DNA of 64,000 nucleotides from Dyella_A sp049445995 (GTDB taxonomy: Bacteria > Pseudomonadota > Gammaproteobacteria > Xanthomonadales > Rhodanobacteraceae): contig NZ_JBMSDZ010000001.1 of assembly GCF_049445995.1 (NCBI RefSeq), positions 1 through 64,000 of the forward strand, read 5' to 3'. The translations under genes were made by a program, and so were the position numbers. Below the pieces are notes generated by a model that saw only the letters and a list, made by a program, of their open reading frames with translations, was not told the DNA's origin and made no database searches. Each line of letters starts with the position of its first letter. The first letter of the stretch is position 1. Of this stretch, positions 45,030-55,618 are shown one piece after another.

Positions 45030-46742
45030 TCAGGCCGGCTCGATGTGCCGCAACAGCAGGCGCAGACTCTCGCGGCCCTGCCAGTCGTTGATGCCCAGCT
45101 CGTAGGCGGCACGCAGCACCGGCGGCGGCGCCTCGCCGCGATAGGCGTTGAACATCACCGCCTCGTGCACGCGCCCGTCGCGGGGATCGCGCAGATCGAG
45201 CCGCAGGTGCTTCTCAGCCATCACGCGCCAGCTGCGGCACTCGAACAGGTTGTCGAATACCGGCGCGGGGAACGCCTGCCCCCATGGCGCGGCATGGCGC
45301 AGCAGCCCGGCCAGCTGAAGGGTGAAATGCTCGGGCGCCAGCTCGCCGTCGGTATCCAGCACCGCCTGCAGCGCTTCATCGCCCAGCCATTCGCGGGCCA
45401 CTGCGTCAAACGCGGCGGCGAAGCGCTCGAAGTCGTCAGCGCGCAGGCTCAGGCCGGCGGCCATGGCGTGTCCGCCGAAGCGCTCGATCAGGCCCGGGTG
45501 GCGCGCATCGACGGCGGCCAGCGCGTCGCGCACGTGGAAGCCGGGAATCGACCGGGCCGAGCCGCGCAGCTCGCCGGGGTTGTCCTCGCTCGCCGGCGCG
45601 AACGCGATCACCGGGCGATGCAGGCGCTCCTTCAATTTGGACGCGACCAGGCCCACCACGCCGGCGTGCCAGCTTGGTTCGAACAGCGCCACGCCCGCCG
45701 CGTCGGTGGCGCGGGCGCCGGAGACCATCTGCTCGGCCTCGGCCACCATCCCGGCCTGCAGGTCGCGTCGCTCGCGATTGATCCGGTCGAGCTCGGCGGC
45801 GAGCAGTTGTGCCCGTGAGGGATCATCGGTGAGCAGGCATTCGACGCCCAGGCTCATGTCCTCCAGCCGCCCCGCGGCGTTGAGCCGGGGGCCGACCACG
45901 TAGCCGAGGTCGCTGGCGCAGGCGCCGGATACGCTGCGCCTGCCAGCCTCGATCAGCGCCGTGATGCCCGGACAGGCGCGCCCGGCGCGGATGCGCTTGA
46001 GCCCGGACTCCACCAGCACGCGGTTGTTGAAATCCAGCGGCACCAGGTCGGCCACCGTGCCCAGCGCCACCAGATCCAGCAGGCAGGACAGGTCCGGTTC
46101 CGCCTCTGCCGTGAAGGCGCCGCGTTCGCGCAGCGCCGCGCGGGTCGCCAGCAGCAGGTAGAACATCACGCCCACGCCGGCCAGCGCCTTGCTGGGAAAA
46201 CCGTCGCCGGCCAGGTTGGGATTGACCATCGCGTCGGCCGCGGGCAACTGCTCGCCGGGCAGATGGTGGTCGGTCACCAGCACACGGATGCCGCGCGCGC
46301 GGGCCGTCGCCACGCCCGCCACGCTGGCCACGCCGTTGTCGACGGTGACGATCAGCTGCGGCGTGGGCTGCAGCGACTCGACCAGCGCCGCACTCAACCC
46401 GTAACCGTGCACGAAGCGATTGGGAATGGCGTAACTCACCCGAGTGGCACCCAGCAGGCGCAGGCCGCGCAGCGCCACCGCCGTGCCGGTGGCGCCGTCG
46501 CAGTCGTAGTCGCCGGCCACGACGATGCTCCACTGCGCGCCGATCGCCTCGATCAGCAGGTCCACCGCCTGCGCCATGCCGCCCAGCGCCTGCGGCGAGA
46601 GCAGGCGCGCCAGCCGATGCTCGACCTGCGCCGGGGTGAGCACGCCGCGCGCCGCGTAGACCGCCTGCAGCACCGGGTGCACGTCGGACGACCAGCCGTC
46701 CGGACGTCCTTTCGGCTCGCGCCGGCGCAGCCGCAGGCTCAC
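45030..46742 (-). CDS. recJ: Single-stranded-DNA-specific exonuclease RecJ
   Basis: A 570-residue 5'-3' ssDNA exonuclease for recombination and mismatch repair. DHH motifs: VVAGDYDCDGATGT near residue 75 and VTDHHLPGEQLP; the DHHA1 domain has RSIPGFHVRDAL and FGGHAMAAGLSL. It starts at GTG 46742, overlapping the rpfE stop (GTGA). The rpfE-recJ pair is typical of Xanthomonadales. Confidence 0.94.
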   Translation of the reverse strand: MSLRLRRREPKGRPDGWSSDVHPVLQAVYAARGVLTPAQVEHRLARLLSPQALGGMAQAVDLLIEAIGAQWSIVVAGDYDCDGATGTAVALRGLRLLGATRVSYAIPNRFVHGYGLSAALVESLQPTPQLIVTVDNGVASVAGVATARARGIRVLVTDHHLPGEQLPAADAMVNPNLAGDGFPSKALAGVGVMFYLLLATRAALRERGAFTAEAEPDLSCLLDLVALGTVADLVPLDFNNRVLVESGLKRIRAGRACPGITALIEAGRRSVSGACASDLGYVVGPRLNAAGRLEDMSLGVECLLTDDPSRAQLLAAELDRINRERRDLQAGMVAEAEQMVSGARATDAAGVALFEPSWHAGVVGLVASKLKERLHRPVIAFAPASEDNPGELRGSARSIPGFHVRDALAAVDARHPGLIERFGGHAMAAGLSLRADDFERFAAAFDAVAREWLGDEALQAVLDTDGELAPEHFTLQLAGLLRHAAPWGQAFPAPVFDNLFECRSWRVMAEKHLRLDLRDPRDGRVHEAVMFNAYRGEAPPPVLRAAYELGINDWQGRESLRLLLRHIEPA

Positions 46743-47653
46743 CGGGCGCGCCGCCACAGCCGCCAACGATGCCACGGGCGATGTCGCCAGCGTTCGCCGC
46801 TGGCAAAGCTCAGCTGCACGGCCTGCCGGCGCAACAGCGCATCGATCATCGGCCACCACGCCTGCTCGATCTCGGCCACCGGCAGATCCTGCAGATCGAC
46901 CAGCGTACCGGCCGCGGCGCCGAGGACGGACGCGTGGCTGCGCGGCATCACCGACACGCCGGCCCGCGCCGCCAGCGCCGCGAGCAACGGATCCTCGCCG
47001 ACCACCGCGGAATGCGTGGCAGCCACCCGCGACGGCAAGCGGCCGCCGCCCCACAGCCACAGGCTGTTGACCGGCGACAGGCCGCGCGCGCGCCGCCCGG
47101 CGTTGACCGGATGCTGGTGCAGCAGCACCTGTGCCTCGTTGATCAGCACGCGCCAGCGCCTGCCTTCGGCACCTTGCGGCAGGTGCTGGAACAGATCCTC
47201 GCCCAACGCCTGTTCGGGCGCGGCAAAGGCCGGCACCGACGTGCCGGGCGCAAGCCGCAGTTGCCAGCGATCGGGCGTGGTGATTTCGAGGACCATGCCG
47301 GCATCGCCGAATAACGGACGCAGCGGCGCTGCCAGCGCCTCGGCTTCTTCCATCGACAACCCCAGTTGGCCACACGCCAGCAGGCGCGCACCGTTCATCT
47401 CGGCCTGCACCCAGCACGGGTCGGCGCACAGCCACGGCGCGTCGCCGGCATCGTGCGCGGTGTGCTCGCGCAGCAGCGCCGCCGCGGCCAGACCGGTGTC
47501 GTCGCTGCGGAAGTAATGCGAGAGTCCGGCGAGGTAGCCGCGCGCCCCGTCGGCCAGGCGATCGGCGCGCGCCTGCCGCAGGCGCAGCGGGTGATCGGGG
47601 GCGAAGCGCGCCAGCGCCGGCAGCCACAGTTCGAGCGGTGCGGAATCACTCAT
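46739..47653 (-). CDS. rpfE: RpfE-type protein
   Basis: A 304-residue cytoplasmic protein resembling Xanthomonas RpfE, often annotated as a phosphoglycerate mutase-like or regulatory protein. Features: LWLPALARFAPDHPLRL, APWLCADPCWVQAEMNGARLLACG, INEAQVLLHQHPVNAGRRARG and VNSLWLWGGGRLP. Its biochemical activity is unclear. ATG 47653 (MSDSAPLEL) is preferred over 47665. It is translationally coupled to recJ. Confidence 0.78.
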   Translation of the reverse strand: MSDSAPLELWLPALARFAPDHPLRLRQARADRLADGARGYLAGLSHYFRSDDTGLAAAALLREHTAHDAGDAPWLCADPCWVQAEMNGARLLACGQLGLSMEEAEALAAPLRPLFGDAGMVLEITTPDRWQLRLAPGTSVPAFAAPEQALGEDLFQHLPQGAEGRRWRVLINEAQVLLHQHPVNAGRRARGLSPVNSLWLWGGGRLPSRVAATHSAVVGEDPLLAALAARAGVSVMPRSHASVLGAAAGTLVDLQDLPVAEIEQAWWPMIDALLRRQAVQLSFASGERWRHRPWHRWRLWRRAR

Positions 47654-47666
47654 CGCGCGGCGCACC

Positions 47667-49697
<2,031 letters not shown>

Positions 49698-49858
49698 GTG
49701 GGAAACCGTTCCGTTCCGGGTGCGTCGCGCACCCGCAGCCGGACATGATAGCCGGTGGCGAACGCCCAACCCATCGCAAACGCCGCAAAACGGCGTGGTC
49801 AAGCGTGATGGCTTCTGCTAAAACGGCGCGGGACAAGCACTCGTGGGGAGAGGGAATC

Positions 49859-50197
49859 ATGACCAACCATCGTTACGGCCTGGCCTTGCTCGGATTGCTG
49901 GTGGTCGGCTTTGCCGCTCCCGCATTCGCCCGTGGCGACAACCTGCTCATCCACCGCGTGCAGCAGGAGAAGGGCATGCACCTGCCCGCTCGCGGCATGA
50001 GCATGGCGCAGGTGGAAAAGCGTTACGGCGCACCGCAGCGCAAGCTCGCCCCGCGCGGCGGCGACAGCGCGAGGCATCCGGTGATCAATCGCTGGGACTA
50101 TGCGAAGTTCATCGTGTACTTCGAGAAGAACCACGTGATCCACAGCGTGCTCAATACGCCGGCCGGCAACAACACCAATCCGTCGGCGATGAACTGA
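49859..50197 (+). CDS. Small exported protein with BamE/SmpA-like motif
   Basis: A 112-residue protein with a signal peptide (about 1-24) and a domain starting near residue 40 with PARGMSMAQVEKRYGAPQRK, then WDYAKFIVYFEKNHVIHSV. The G-M-x-x-x-V-x-x-x-(Y/L)-G-x-P pattern is shared with BamE/SmpA-like folds. It lacks a lipobox, so it would be soluble in the periplasm. Role unknown. ATG 49859 has GAGG upstream. Confidence 0.65.
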   Translation: MTNHRYGLALLGLLVVGFAAPAFARGDNLLIHRVQQEKGMHLPARGMSMAQVEKRYGAPQRKLAPRGGDSARHPVINRWDYAKFIVYFEKNHVIHSVLNTPAGNNTNPSAMN

Positions 50198-50295
50198 TCG
50201 CCACCGGTCCCGGGCACTGGCCCGGGGCCGCGTCACCGGCACGGCCGGTGCCTTACAATTCGCCGTCCGTATTTCTTCGACGTGCGAACTCCCCC

Positions 50296-51333
50296 ATGAG
50301 TGACTCCACCCTGCGCCTGCCGGCGGAATGGGAACCGCAGGCCGCGGTGCTGATTGCGTGGCCGCATGCCGATACCGACTGGGCCGAACGCCTCGCCTCG
50401 GTGGAGGCGACGTATGCCGCGCTCGCCGCGGCGGTGACGCGCTTCGAATCGCTGCTGATCGTGGTGCCGGACGCCGCGGTGCGCAGCCATGCCGAGGGAT
50501 TGATCCGCGCCGCCGGCGCCGACCTGGCGCGCATGCGCTTCGTCGAGCTGCCGTACGACGACACCTGGCTGCGCGACTCCGGCCCGCTGACGCTGCGCAA
50601 CGATGCGGGACAGTTCCAGCTCACCGACTTCCGCTTCACCGGCTGGGGCGGCAAGTTCGGCGCCGAGCAGGACGACGCGCTGGTCGCCGGCCTGGTGGAA
50701 GCCGGCGTGTTCGGCCACGCCGCGCACAAGCGCGTGGACTGGGCGCTGGAAGGCGGTGGCGTGGAAAGCGATGGCGCCGGCACCGTGCTCACCACTTGGC
50801 GCTGCCTCACCCAGCGCCATCCGGAACAGTCACGCGAGGAGATGAGCGCGATCCTGCGCGACAGCCTGCATGCCTCGCGCATTCTGTGGCTGGACTTCGG
50901 CTACCTGGAAGGCGACGACACCGACGCACACATCGACACCCTTGCCCGCTTCGCGCCGGGCGATCGCATCGTGTTCCAGGCTTGCGACGACGCTGGCGAC
51001 CCCCATTTCGACGAGCTGCAGCGCATGGCCGGTGAGCTGGCCGCGTTGCGCACCACCGACGGCAGACCGTACACGCTGTATCCGCTGCCGTGGGCCAAGC
51101 CGATCGTCGACGAGGGCCGCCGGTTGGCGGCGTCGTACGCGAACTACCTGATCGTCAACGGCGCCGTGCTGGTGCCGGCTTACGGCGACGCCGCGGACGA
51201 CGCGGCGGCGCGCATCATCGGCGAGGCGCATCCCGGCCGAGAGGTGGTGCAGGTGCCGTGTCGCCCGCTGATCTGGCAGAACGGCAGCCTGCACTGCATC
51301 ACCATGCAACTGCCGGCCGGCCTGGTGGGCTGA
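50296..51333 (+). CDS. aguA: Agmatine deiminase
   Basis: A 345-residue enzyme of the PAD_porph/guanidino-modifying family that converts agmatine to N-carbamoylputrescine. Motifs: LPAEWEPQAAVLIAWPH, YDDTWLRDSGP, WALEGGGVESDG, the catalytic His in DTDAHIDTLARF and the nucleophile Cys in NGSLHCITMQLP. It is followed after 39 nt by aguB. Confidence 0.92.
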   Translation: MSDSTLRLPAEWEPQAAVLIAWPHADTDWAERLASVEATYAALAAAVTRFESLLIVVPDAAVRSHAEGLIRAAGADLARMRFVELPYDDTWLRDSGPLTLRNDAGQFQLTDFRFTGWGGKFGAEQDDALVAGLVEAGVFGHAAHKRVDWALEGGGVESDGAGTVLTTWRCLTQRHPEQSREEMSAILRDSLHASRILWLDFGYLEGDDTDAHIDTLARFAPGDRIVFQACDDAGDPHFDELQRMAGELAALRTTDGRPYTLYPLPWAKPIVDEGRRLAASYANYLIVNGAVLVPAYGDAADDAAARIIGEAHPGREVVQVPCRPLIWQNGSLHCITMQLPAGLVG

Positions 51334-51372
51334 GCCGCCCGCCACAACGCTCCACGAGACAGGATCCAGGAC

Positions 51373-52263
51373 ATGACCCGCAAGACCCTCAAGGTGGCCC
51401 TGCTGCAGGAATCCCATCGCGGCAGCCGCGACGCCAATCTCGACGCGATCGAGGCCGGCCTGCGCGAAGCGGCCGCCGCCGGCGCCGAACTGGTGCTGCT
51501 GCAGGAGCTGCACAACGGGCCGTACTTCTGCCAGCGCGAGTCGGTGGACGAGTTCGACCTGGCCGAGACGATCCCCGGCCACAGCACCGCGCGCATCGGC
51601 AAGCTCGCCGAGGAACTCAAGCTGGTGGTGGTCGCCTCGCTGTTCGAGAAGCGCGCCACCGGGCTATACCACAACACCGCGGTGGTGTTCGACTGCTCGG
51701 CGGTGATCGCCGGCAAGTACCGCAAGATGCACATCCCGGACGATCCGGCGTTCTACGAAAAGTTCTACTTCACGCCGGGCGACCTGGGCTTCGATCCGAT
51801 CGACACCTCGGTCGGCCGGCTCGGCGTGCTGGTGTGCTGGGACCAGTGGTATCCGGAGGCCGCGCGCCTGATGGCGCTGGCCGGCGCCGAACTGCTGCTC
51901 TACCCCACCGCGATCGGCTGGGACCCGAACGACGCGCCCGACGAGAAGGACCGCCAGCGCGAGGCGTGGGTCACCGTGCAGCGCGGCCATGCGGTGGCCA
52001 ACGGCCTGCCGTTGCTGGCATGCAACCGCACCGGTCACGAGGCCGATCCGTCGGGCGTGGGCGCGGGCATCCAGTTCTGGGGCACCAGCTTCGTGGCCGG
52101 GCCGCAGGGCGAGTTCCTCGCCCGCGCCGGCACCGACGCGCGCGAGCTGCTGATCGTCGACGTGGACATGGCGCGCAGCGAGCAGGTGCGGCGCATCTGG
52201 CCGTTCCTGCGCGACCGCCGCATCGACGCCTATGGCGATCTGCTGAAGCGCTTCCGCGATTGA
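51373..52263 (+). CDS. aguB: N-carbamoylputrescine amidase
   Basis: A 296-residue nitrilase-superfamily amidase. The catalytic triad is Glu in LVLLQELHN, Lys in YRKMHIPDD and Cys in LVCWDQWYPEAAR. It releases putrescine from N-carbamoylputrescine, completing the agmatine route with aguA. Normal family length; ATG preceded by AGGATCCAGG. Confidence 0.93.
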   Translation: MTRKTLKVALLQESHRGSRDANLDAIEAGLREAAAAGAELVLLQELHNGPYFCQRESVDEFDLAETIPGHSTARIGKLAEELKLVVVASLFEKRATGLYHNTAVVFDCSAVIAGKYRKMHIPDDPAFYEKFYFTPGDLGFDPIDTSVGRLGVLVCWDQWYPEAARLMALAGAELLLYPTAIGWDPNDAPDEKDRQREAWVTVQRGHAVANGLPLLACNRTGHEADPSGVGAGIQFWGTSFVAGPQGEFLARAGTDARELLIVDVDMARSEQVRRIWPFLRDRRIDAYGDLLKRFRD

Positions 52264-52360
52264 TCGGCGGCCCTGGCTGAACCGTGCCGCAGGTCGCGCT
52301 TGTCGGGGCGCGGCGCGGTCCCCATGCTTGGACTTCCCCCCTGATGGATCTGCCCCGCGC

Positions 52361-53608
52361 ATGAGCCTTGACGCGATTCCCACCGACGCCCTGCGCGAGG
52401 TCCTGCCACAGGCGCTCGTCGACCAGCCGATCGAGCGCGTGCGGCGCGACGGCGTGGACTACGTGCTGCTGGGCACGGCGCACGTATCGCGTGCAAGCGT
52501 GGATGCGGTCAACGCCATGCTGGCGCACGAAAGCTTCGACGCCGTGGCGATCGAGCTGTGCGAAAGCCGCGCCCAGGGCATGCGCGATCCGGACGCGTTC
52601 CGCCAGACCGACCTGTTCCAGGTGATCCGCCAGGGCAAGGCCGGCATGGTGGCGGCGAGCCTGGTGCTGTCCTCGTTCCAGCAGCGTCTGGCCGACCAGT
52701 ACGGCATCCAGCCCGGCGCCGAGATGAAGGCGGCGATGGACGACGCCGAAGCGCGCGGCACGCCGCTGTGGGTGGTCGATCGCGACGTCGGCATCACGCT
52801 CAAGCGCGCCTGGCGCAGCGTCGGCTTCTGGCAGCGCTTCGGCCTGCTCGGCGGATTGCTGGCCAGCGTGTTCGACCGCGAGGACATCGCCGAGCACGAG
52901 ATCGAGAAGCTCAAGCAGAGCGACCTGCTGGAGAGCGCCTTCAGCGACTTCGCCAGCCAGTCCGAGCCGCTCTACCGCAGCCTGATCGCCGAGCGCGATG
53001 ACTACATGGCCGCGCGATTGCGCGAGGAGGCCGGGCGCGGTGTCACCGGCGAGATGCGCCGGGTGCTGGTGGTGATCGGCGCAGGTCACCTCAAGGGTCT
53101 GGCGACCCGGTTGCGCGATGGCCAGGACGATCCGGCCACCACCGTCGCCACGCTGGCGCAGACACCGCCCAAGGCGCGCTGGCCGAAGTGGCTGGCGGTC
53201 GGCCTGGTGATCGCGGTATTCGCGCTGATCGCCTACGCGTTCCATCGCAACACCGCGCTGGGCACCCAAGTGCTGATGAACTGGGTGCTGTTCACCGGCG
53301 GCTTTGCGGCGCTCGGTGCGCTGCTGGCCGGCGGTCATCCGCTCAGCATTGCCGCCGCCTTCGTCGCCGCACCGATCAAGCCGTTCCGGCCGGGCATCCC
53401 CGCCGGCGGCATCAGTGCGATGGTCGAAGCATGGGTGCGCAAGCCGCGCGTGGGCGACTTCGAGATGCTGCGCGAACAGGTCGGCCACTGGAGTGGCTGG
53501 TGGAAGAACCGGGTGGCGCGCACCCTGCTCAACTTTTTCCTGGTCAGCGTGGGCACCCTGATCGGCGAGTACAGCGCCGGCGTCCACATCGTCAAGAGCC
53601 TGTTCTGA
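52361..53608 (+). CDS. TraB/PrgY/GumN-family membrane protein
   Basis: A 415-residue protein. The N-terminal TraB domain (about 1-260) has GTAHVSRASVDAV, AIELCESRAQGM and the conserved VVIGAGHLKGL; three or four membrane helices follow (about 280-300, 310-335, 340-360 and 390-410). Relatives in enterococci and plants take part in pheromone shutdown or membrane biology; the bacterial role is not settled and may be proteolytic. ATG 52361 is preceded only weakly by a ribosome binding site. Confidence 0.82.
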   Translation: MSLDAIPTDALREVLPQALVDQPIERVRRDGVDYVLLGTAHVSRASVDAVNAMLAHESFDAVAIELCESRAQGMRDPDAFRQTDLFQVIRQGKAGMVAASLVLSSFQQRLADQYGIQPGAEMKAAMDDAEARGTPLWVVDRDVGITLKRAWRSVGFWQRFGLLGGLLASVFDREDIAEHEIEKLKQSDLLESAFSDFASQSEPLYRSLIAERDDYMAARLREEAGRGVTGEMRRVLVVIGAGHLKGLATRLRDGQDDPATTVATLAQTPPKARWPKWLAVGLVIAVFALIAYAFHRNTALGTQVLMNWVLFTGGFAALGALLAGGHPLSIAAAFVAAPIKPFRPGIPAGGISAMVEAWVRKPRVGDFEMLREQVGHWSGWWKNRVARTLLNFFLVSVGTLIGEYSAGVHIVKSLF

Positions 53609-53747
53609 GCGCAAGAACCTGCCGCGCCGGCGGCGGCCGCTGCGGCGTGCCACCACGGTGCCGCGCGGTTGTCGCTGCTTGCAGCCAACGACTATACTTC
53701 CGCGACTTTGTTGCCCTGTACCGGCCGGACCCGTGGGAAAAAACTCA

Positions 53748-54071
53748 ATGACTCGACTGCAACTGCTTGGCCTTGCCGCGGCCGCCGCCCTCCTCACCAT
53801 CGGCAGCGCGCACGCTGAAGGCGACAAGGCCGCCGGACGCACGCTTGTCTACACCTGCAACGGTTGCCACGGCGTGGAAGGCTATACCAACGCCTATCCG
53901 GACTACCCGGTGCCGCGCATCGCCGGCCAGAACGAGCAGTACATCATCAATGCGCTGCACGGCTACCAGAGCGGCGAGCGCACCCACCCGACGATGATGG
54001 CGCAGGCGCAGAGTCTGTCCGACAAGGACATCGAAGACATCGCCGCCTATCTCTCCAGCCTTGCCAAGTAA
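53748..54071 (+). CDS. Periplasmic c-type cytochrome (class I)
   Basis: A 107-residue cytochrome with a signal peptide (about 1-23), a haem site CNGCH and an axial Met candidate in HPTMMAQA. It looks like one half of a cytochrome c4 or a c5-like carrier. The next gene is a close paralogue 19 nt downstream. Confidence 0.88.
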   Translation: MTRLQLLGLAAAAALLTIGSAHAEGDKAAGRTLVYTCNGCHGVEGYTNAYPDYPVPRIAGQNEQYIINALHGYQSGERTHPTMMAQAQSLSDKDIEDIAAYLSSLAK

Positions 54072-54090
54072 GCCGTACAGAGGATTCCGC

Positions 54091-54441
54091 ATGACCCGTG
54101 CGTTCACCCTGCTTTCGTTCGCCGCGCTGGCGTTCGCGTCCACCTCGCTGATGGCCGCGGGCAGTCCCGAAGCCGGCAAGACCAAGGCGGCGGTCTGCTT
54201 CGCCTGCCACGGCGCCGACGGCAATGCCGTCGATCCGCAGTACCCGCGCCTCGCCGGCCAGTACCAGGGCTATCTCGAACAGGCGCTGCGCGAGTACAAG
54301 AGCGGCGGTCGCAACAACGCCATCATGAAGGGCTTCGCCGCCACGTTGTCCGACCAGGACATCGAGGACATCACTGCCTACTTCTCCCGCCTGCCGACCA
54401 AGCTCGGCACGCTGCAGGGACATATCCAGGGCGACAAGTAA
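54091..54441 (+). CDS. Periplasmic c-type cytochrome (class I), paralogue of the preceding gene
   Basis: A 116-residue cytochrome with a signal peptide (about 1-22), the haem site CFACH and an axial Met candidate in NNAIMKGFA. It shares YPRLAGQ..Y and SDQDIEDI.AY with its neighbour, so the pair probably arose by duplication and could act like the two domains of cytochrome c4. It ends before a strong bidirectional terminator. Confidence 0.88.
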   Translation: MTRAFTLLSFAALAFASTSLMAAGSPEAGKTKAAVCFACHGADGNAVDPQYPRLAGQYQGYLEQALREYKSGGRNNAIMKGFAATLSDQDIEDITAYFSRLPTKLGTLQGHIQGDK

Positions 54442-54457
54442 TCCGCTGCGGCGAGTC

Positions 54458-54497
54458 GCCCACAAAAAAGCCCGCGCAAGCGGGCTTTTTTGTGGGC
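54458..54497. terminator. Bidirectional intrinsic terminator between cytochrome gene and nfuA
   Basis: A perfect 18-bp stem, GCCCACAAAAAAGCCCGC, with a GCAA tetraloop and its complement ending in TTTTTTGTGGGC. A- and T-runs flank the GC core on both sides, so it can stop transcription from either direction. Confidence 0.92.
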
Positions 54498-54510
54498 GCA
54501 TGGCGTGACT

Positions 54511-55119
54511 TCAGCCGATCGCCGAGCGGCCCTGCCTGCCTTCGTAATACGGTTTGGCGCCGCTGGCATGATCGGTGGCATCGCGCACTGCGGAAATCTC
54601 CGGCACGCGCTCGCGCAGGGTTTTCTCCACGCCCTGCTTGAGCGTGACGTCGACCATGCCGCAGCCGTGACAGCCGCCGCCGAACTGCAGCATCACCACG
54701 CCATCGGCATCGATCTCGCGCAGGCTCACGCGTCCGCCATGCGAGGCCAGCCGCGGATTGATCTCGGACTCCAGCACGTACTGCACCCGCTCGATCAGGC
54801 CGGCGTCGGCGCCCGGCTGCTTGCCCTTGATGCCGGGCGCACGGATGTTCAGCTGTCCGCCGGTGAGGTTGGGCTCGTAGTCGATGCTGGCGTTATCCAG
54901 CCAGCGCGCGCTGTCGCCCTCCACGTAGAACTGGAAGCCGGCGCACTCGATGATCCATTCGTTGCCGGTGAGGTCCGCGCGCTCGCAGAACTCCAGCTCG
55001 CAGTTGGCGGCCGGCGTGCCGGCATCGACCACGCGCAGGCGGATGCCCAGACCATCGCCGCCCTGCTGGGCGAGAAGCTTGAGAAAGTGCTGCTGGGCGC
55101 GCTCGGAAATGTCGATCAT
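54511..55119 (-). CDS. nfuA: Fe-S cluster biogenesis/carrier protein NfuA
   Basis: A 202-residue protein. The N-terminal A-type-like domain (about 1-95) lacks the usual three Cys, as in NfuA. The C-terminal Nfu domain has the cluster-binding CxxC in GGGCHGCGMVDVTLKQG. It delivers [4Fe-4S] clusters to target proteins. ATG 55119 gives the standard start MIDISERAQQHF and has GGAG upstream. Confidence 0.95.
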   Translation of the reverse strand: MIDISERAQQHFLKLLAQQGGDGLGIRLRVVDAGTPAANCELEFCERADLTGNEWIIECAGFQFYVEGDSARWLDNASIDYEPNLTGGQLNIRAPGIKGKQPGADAGLIERVQYVLESEINPRLASHGGRVSLREIDADGVVMLQFGGGCHGCGMVDVTLKQGVEKTLRERVPEISAVRDATDHASGAKPYYEGRQGRSAIG

Positions 55120-55274
55120 GGGGACTCCGGAAAATGGCGTGAGCGGCTGCGATGACGGGCGCCGATCAAAACAGCACCATTTTAGTACTGTTTCGTCCGG
55201 CGTGCGCGCTTTGACTTTTGCGGGCGCAGCCTGGACCCTTCGCATCCTGCATCGCAGCTGCATGGGAGACACGC

Positions 55275-55616
55275 ATGAATTCCACCGATCTGGCCAACCA
55301 GCACTGCGTTGCGCGCAAGGGCAGCGAGCACGCGCTGGACGCGGCGCAAGTGCGGGACCTGCTGGCCGCCCTGCCGGGCTGGTCGTTGGCCCCGGACGGC
55401 AAGGCCATCGCGAAGGATTTCCGCTTCGAGGACTTCCACCGCACGCTGGGCTTCATCAACGCGGTCGGTTTCATGGCGAACCGGCAGGATCACCACCCCG
55501 ACCTGGAAGCGGGTTACGGCCACTGCCAAGTACTGTGGTCGACCCACGACGTGGGCGGGCTCTCGCTCAACGACTTCATCTGCGCGGCGAAGGTCGAAGC
55601 CCTGCTCGCGCCCTGA
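55275..55616 (+). CDS. phhB: Pterin-4-alpha-carbinolamine dehydratase
   Basis: A 113-residue enzyme that recycles the pterin cofactor of phenylalanine hydroxylase; LPGWSLAPDGKAIAKDF, NRQDHHPDLEAGYGHCQVLW and THDVGGLSLNDF match the family. The HH pair in DHHPD is catalytic. No phhA is in this window. Confidence 0.9.
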   Translation: MNSTDLANQHCVARKGSEHALDAAQVRDLLAALPGWSLAPDGKAIAKDFRFEDFHRTLGFINAVGFMANRQDHHPDLEAGYGHCQVLWSTHDVGGLSLNDFICAAKVEALLAP

Positions 55617-55618
55617 TC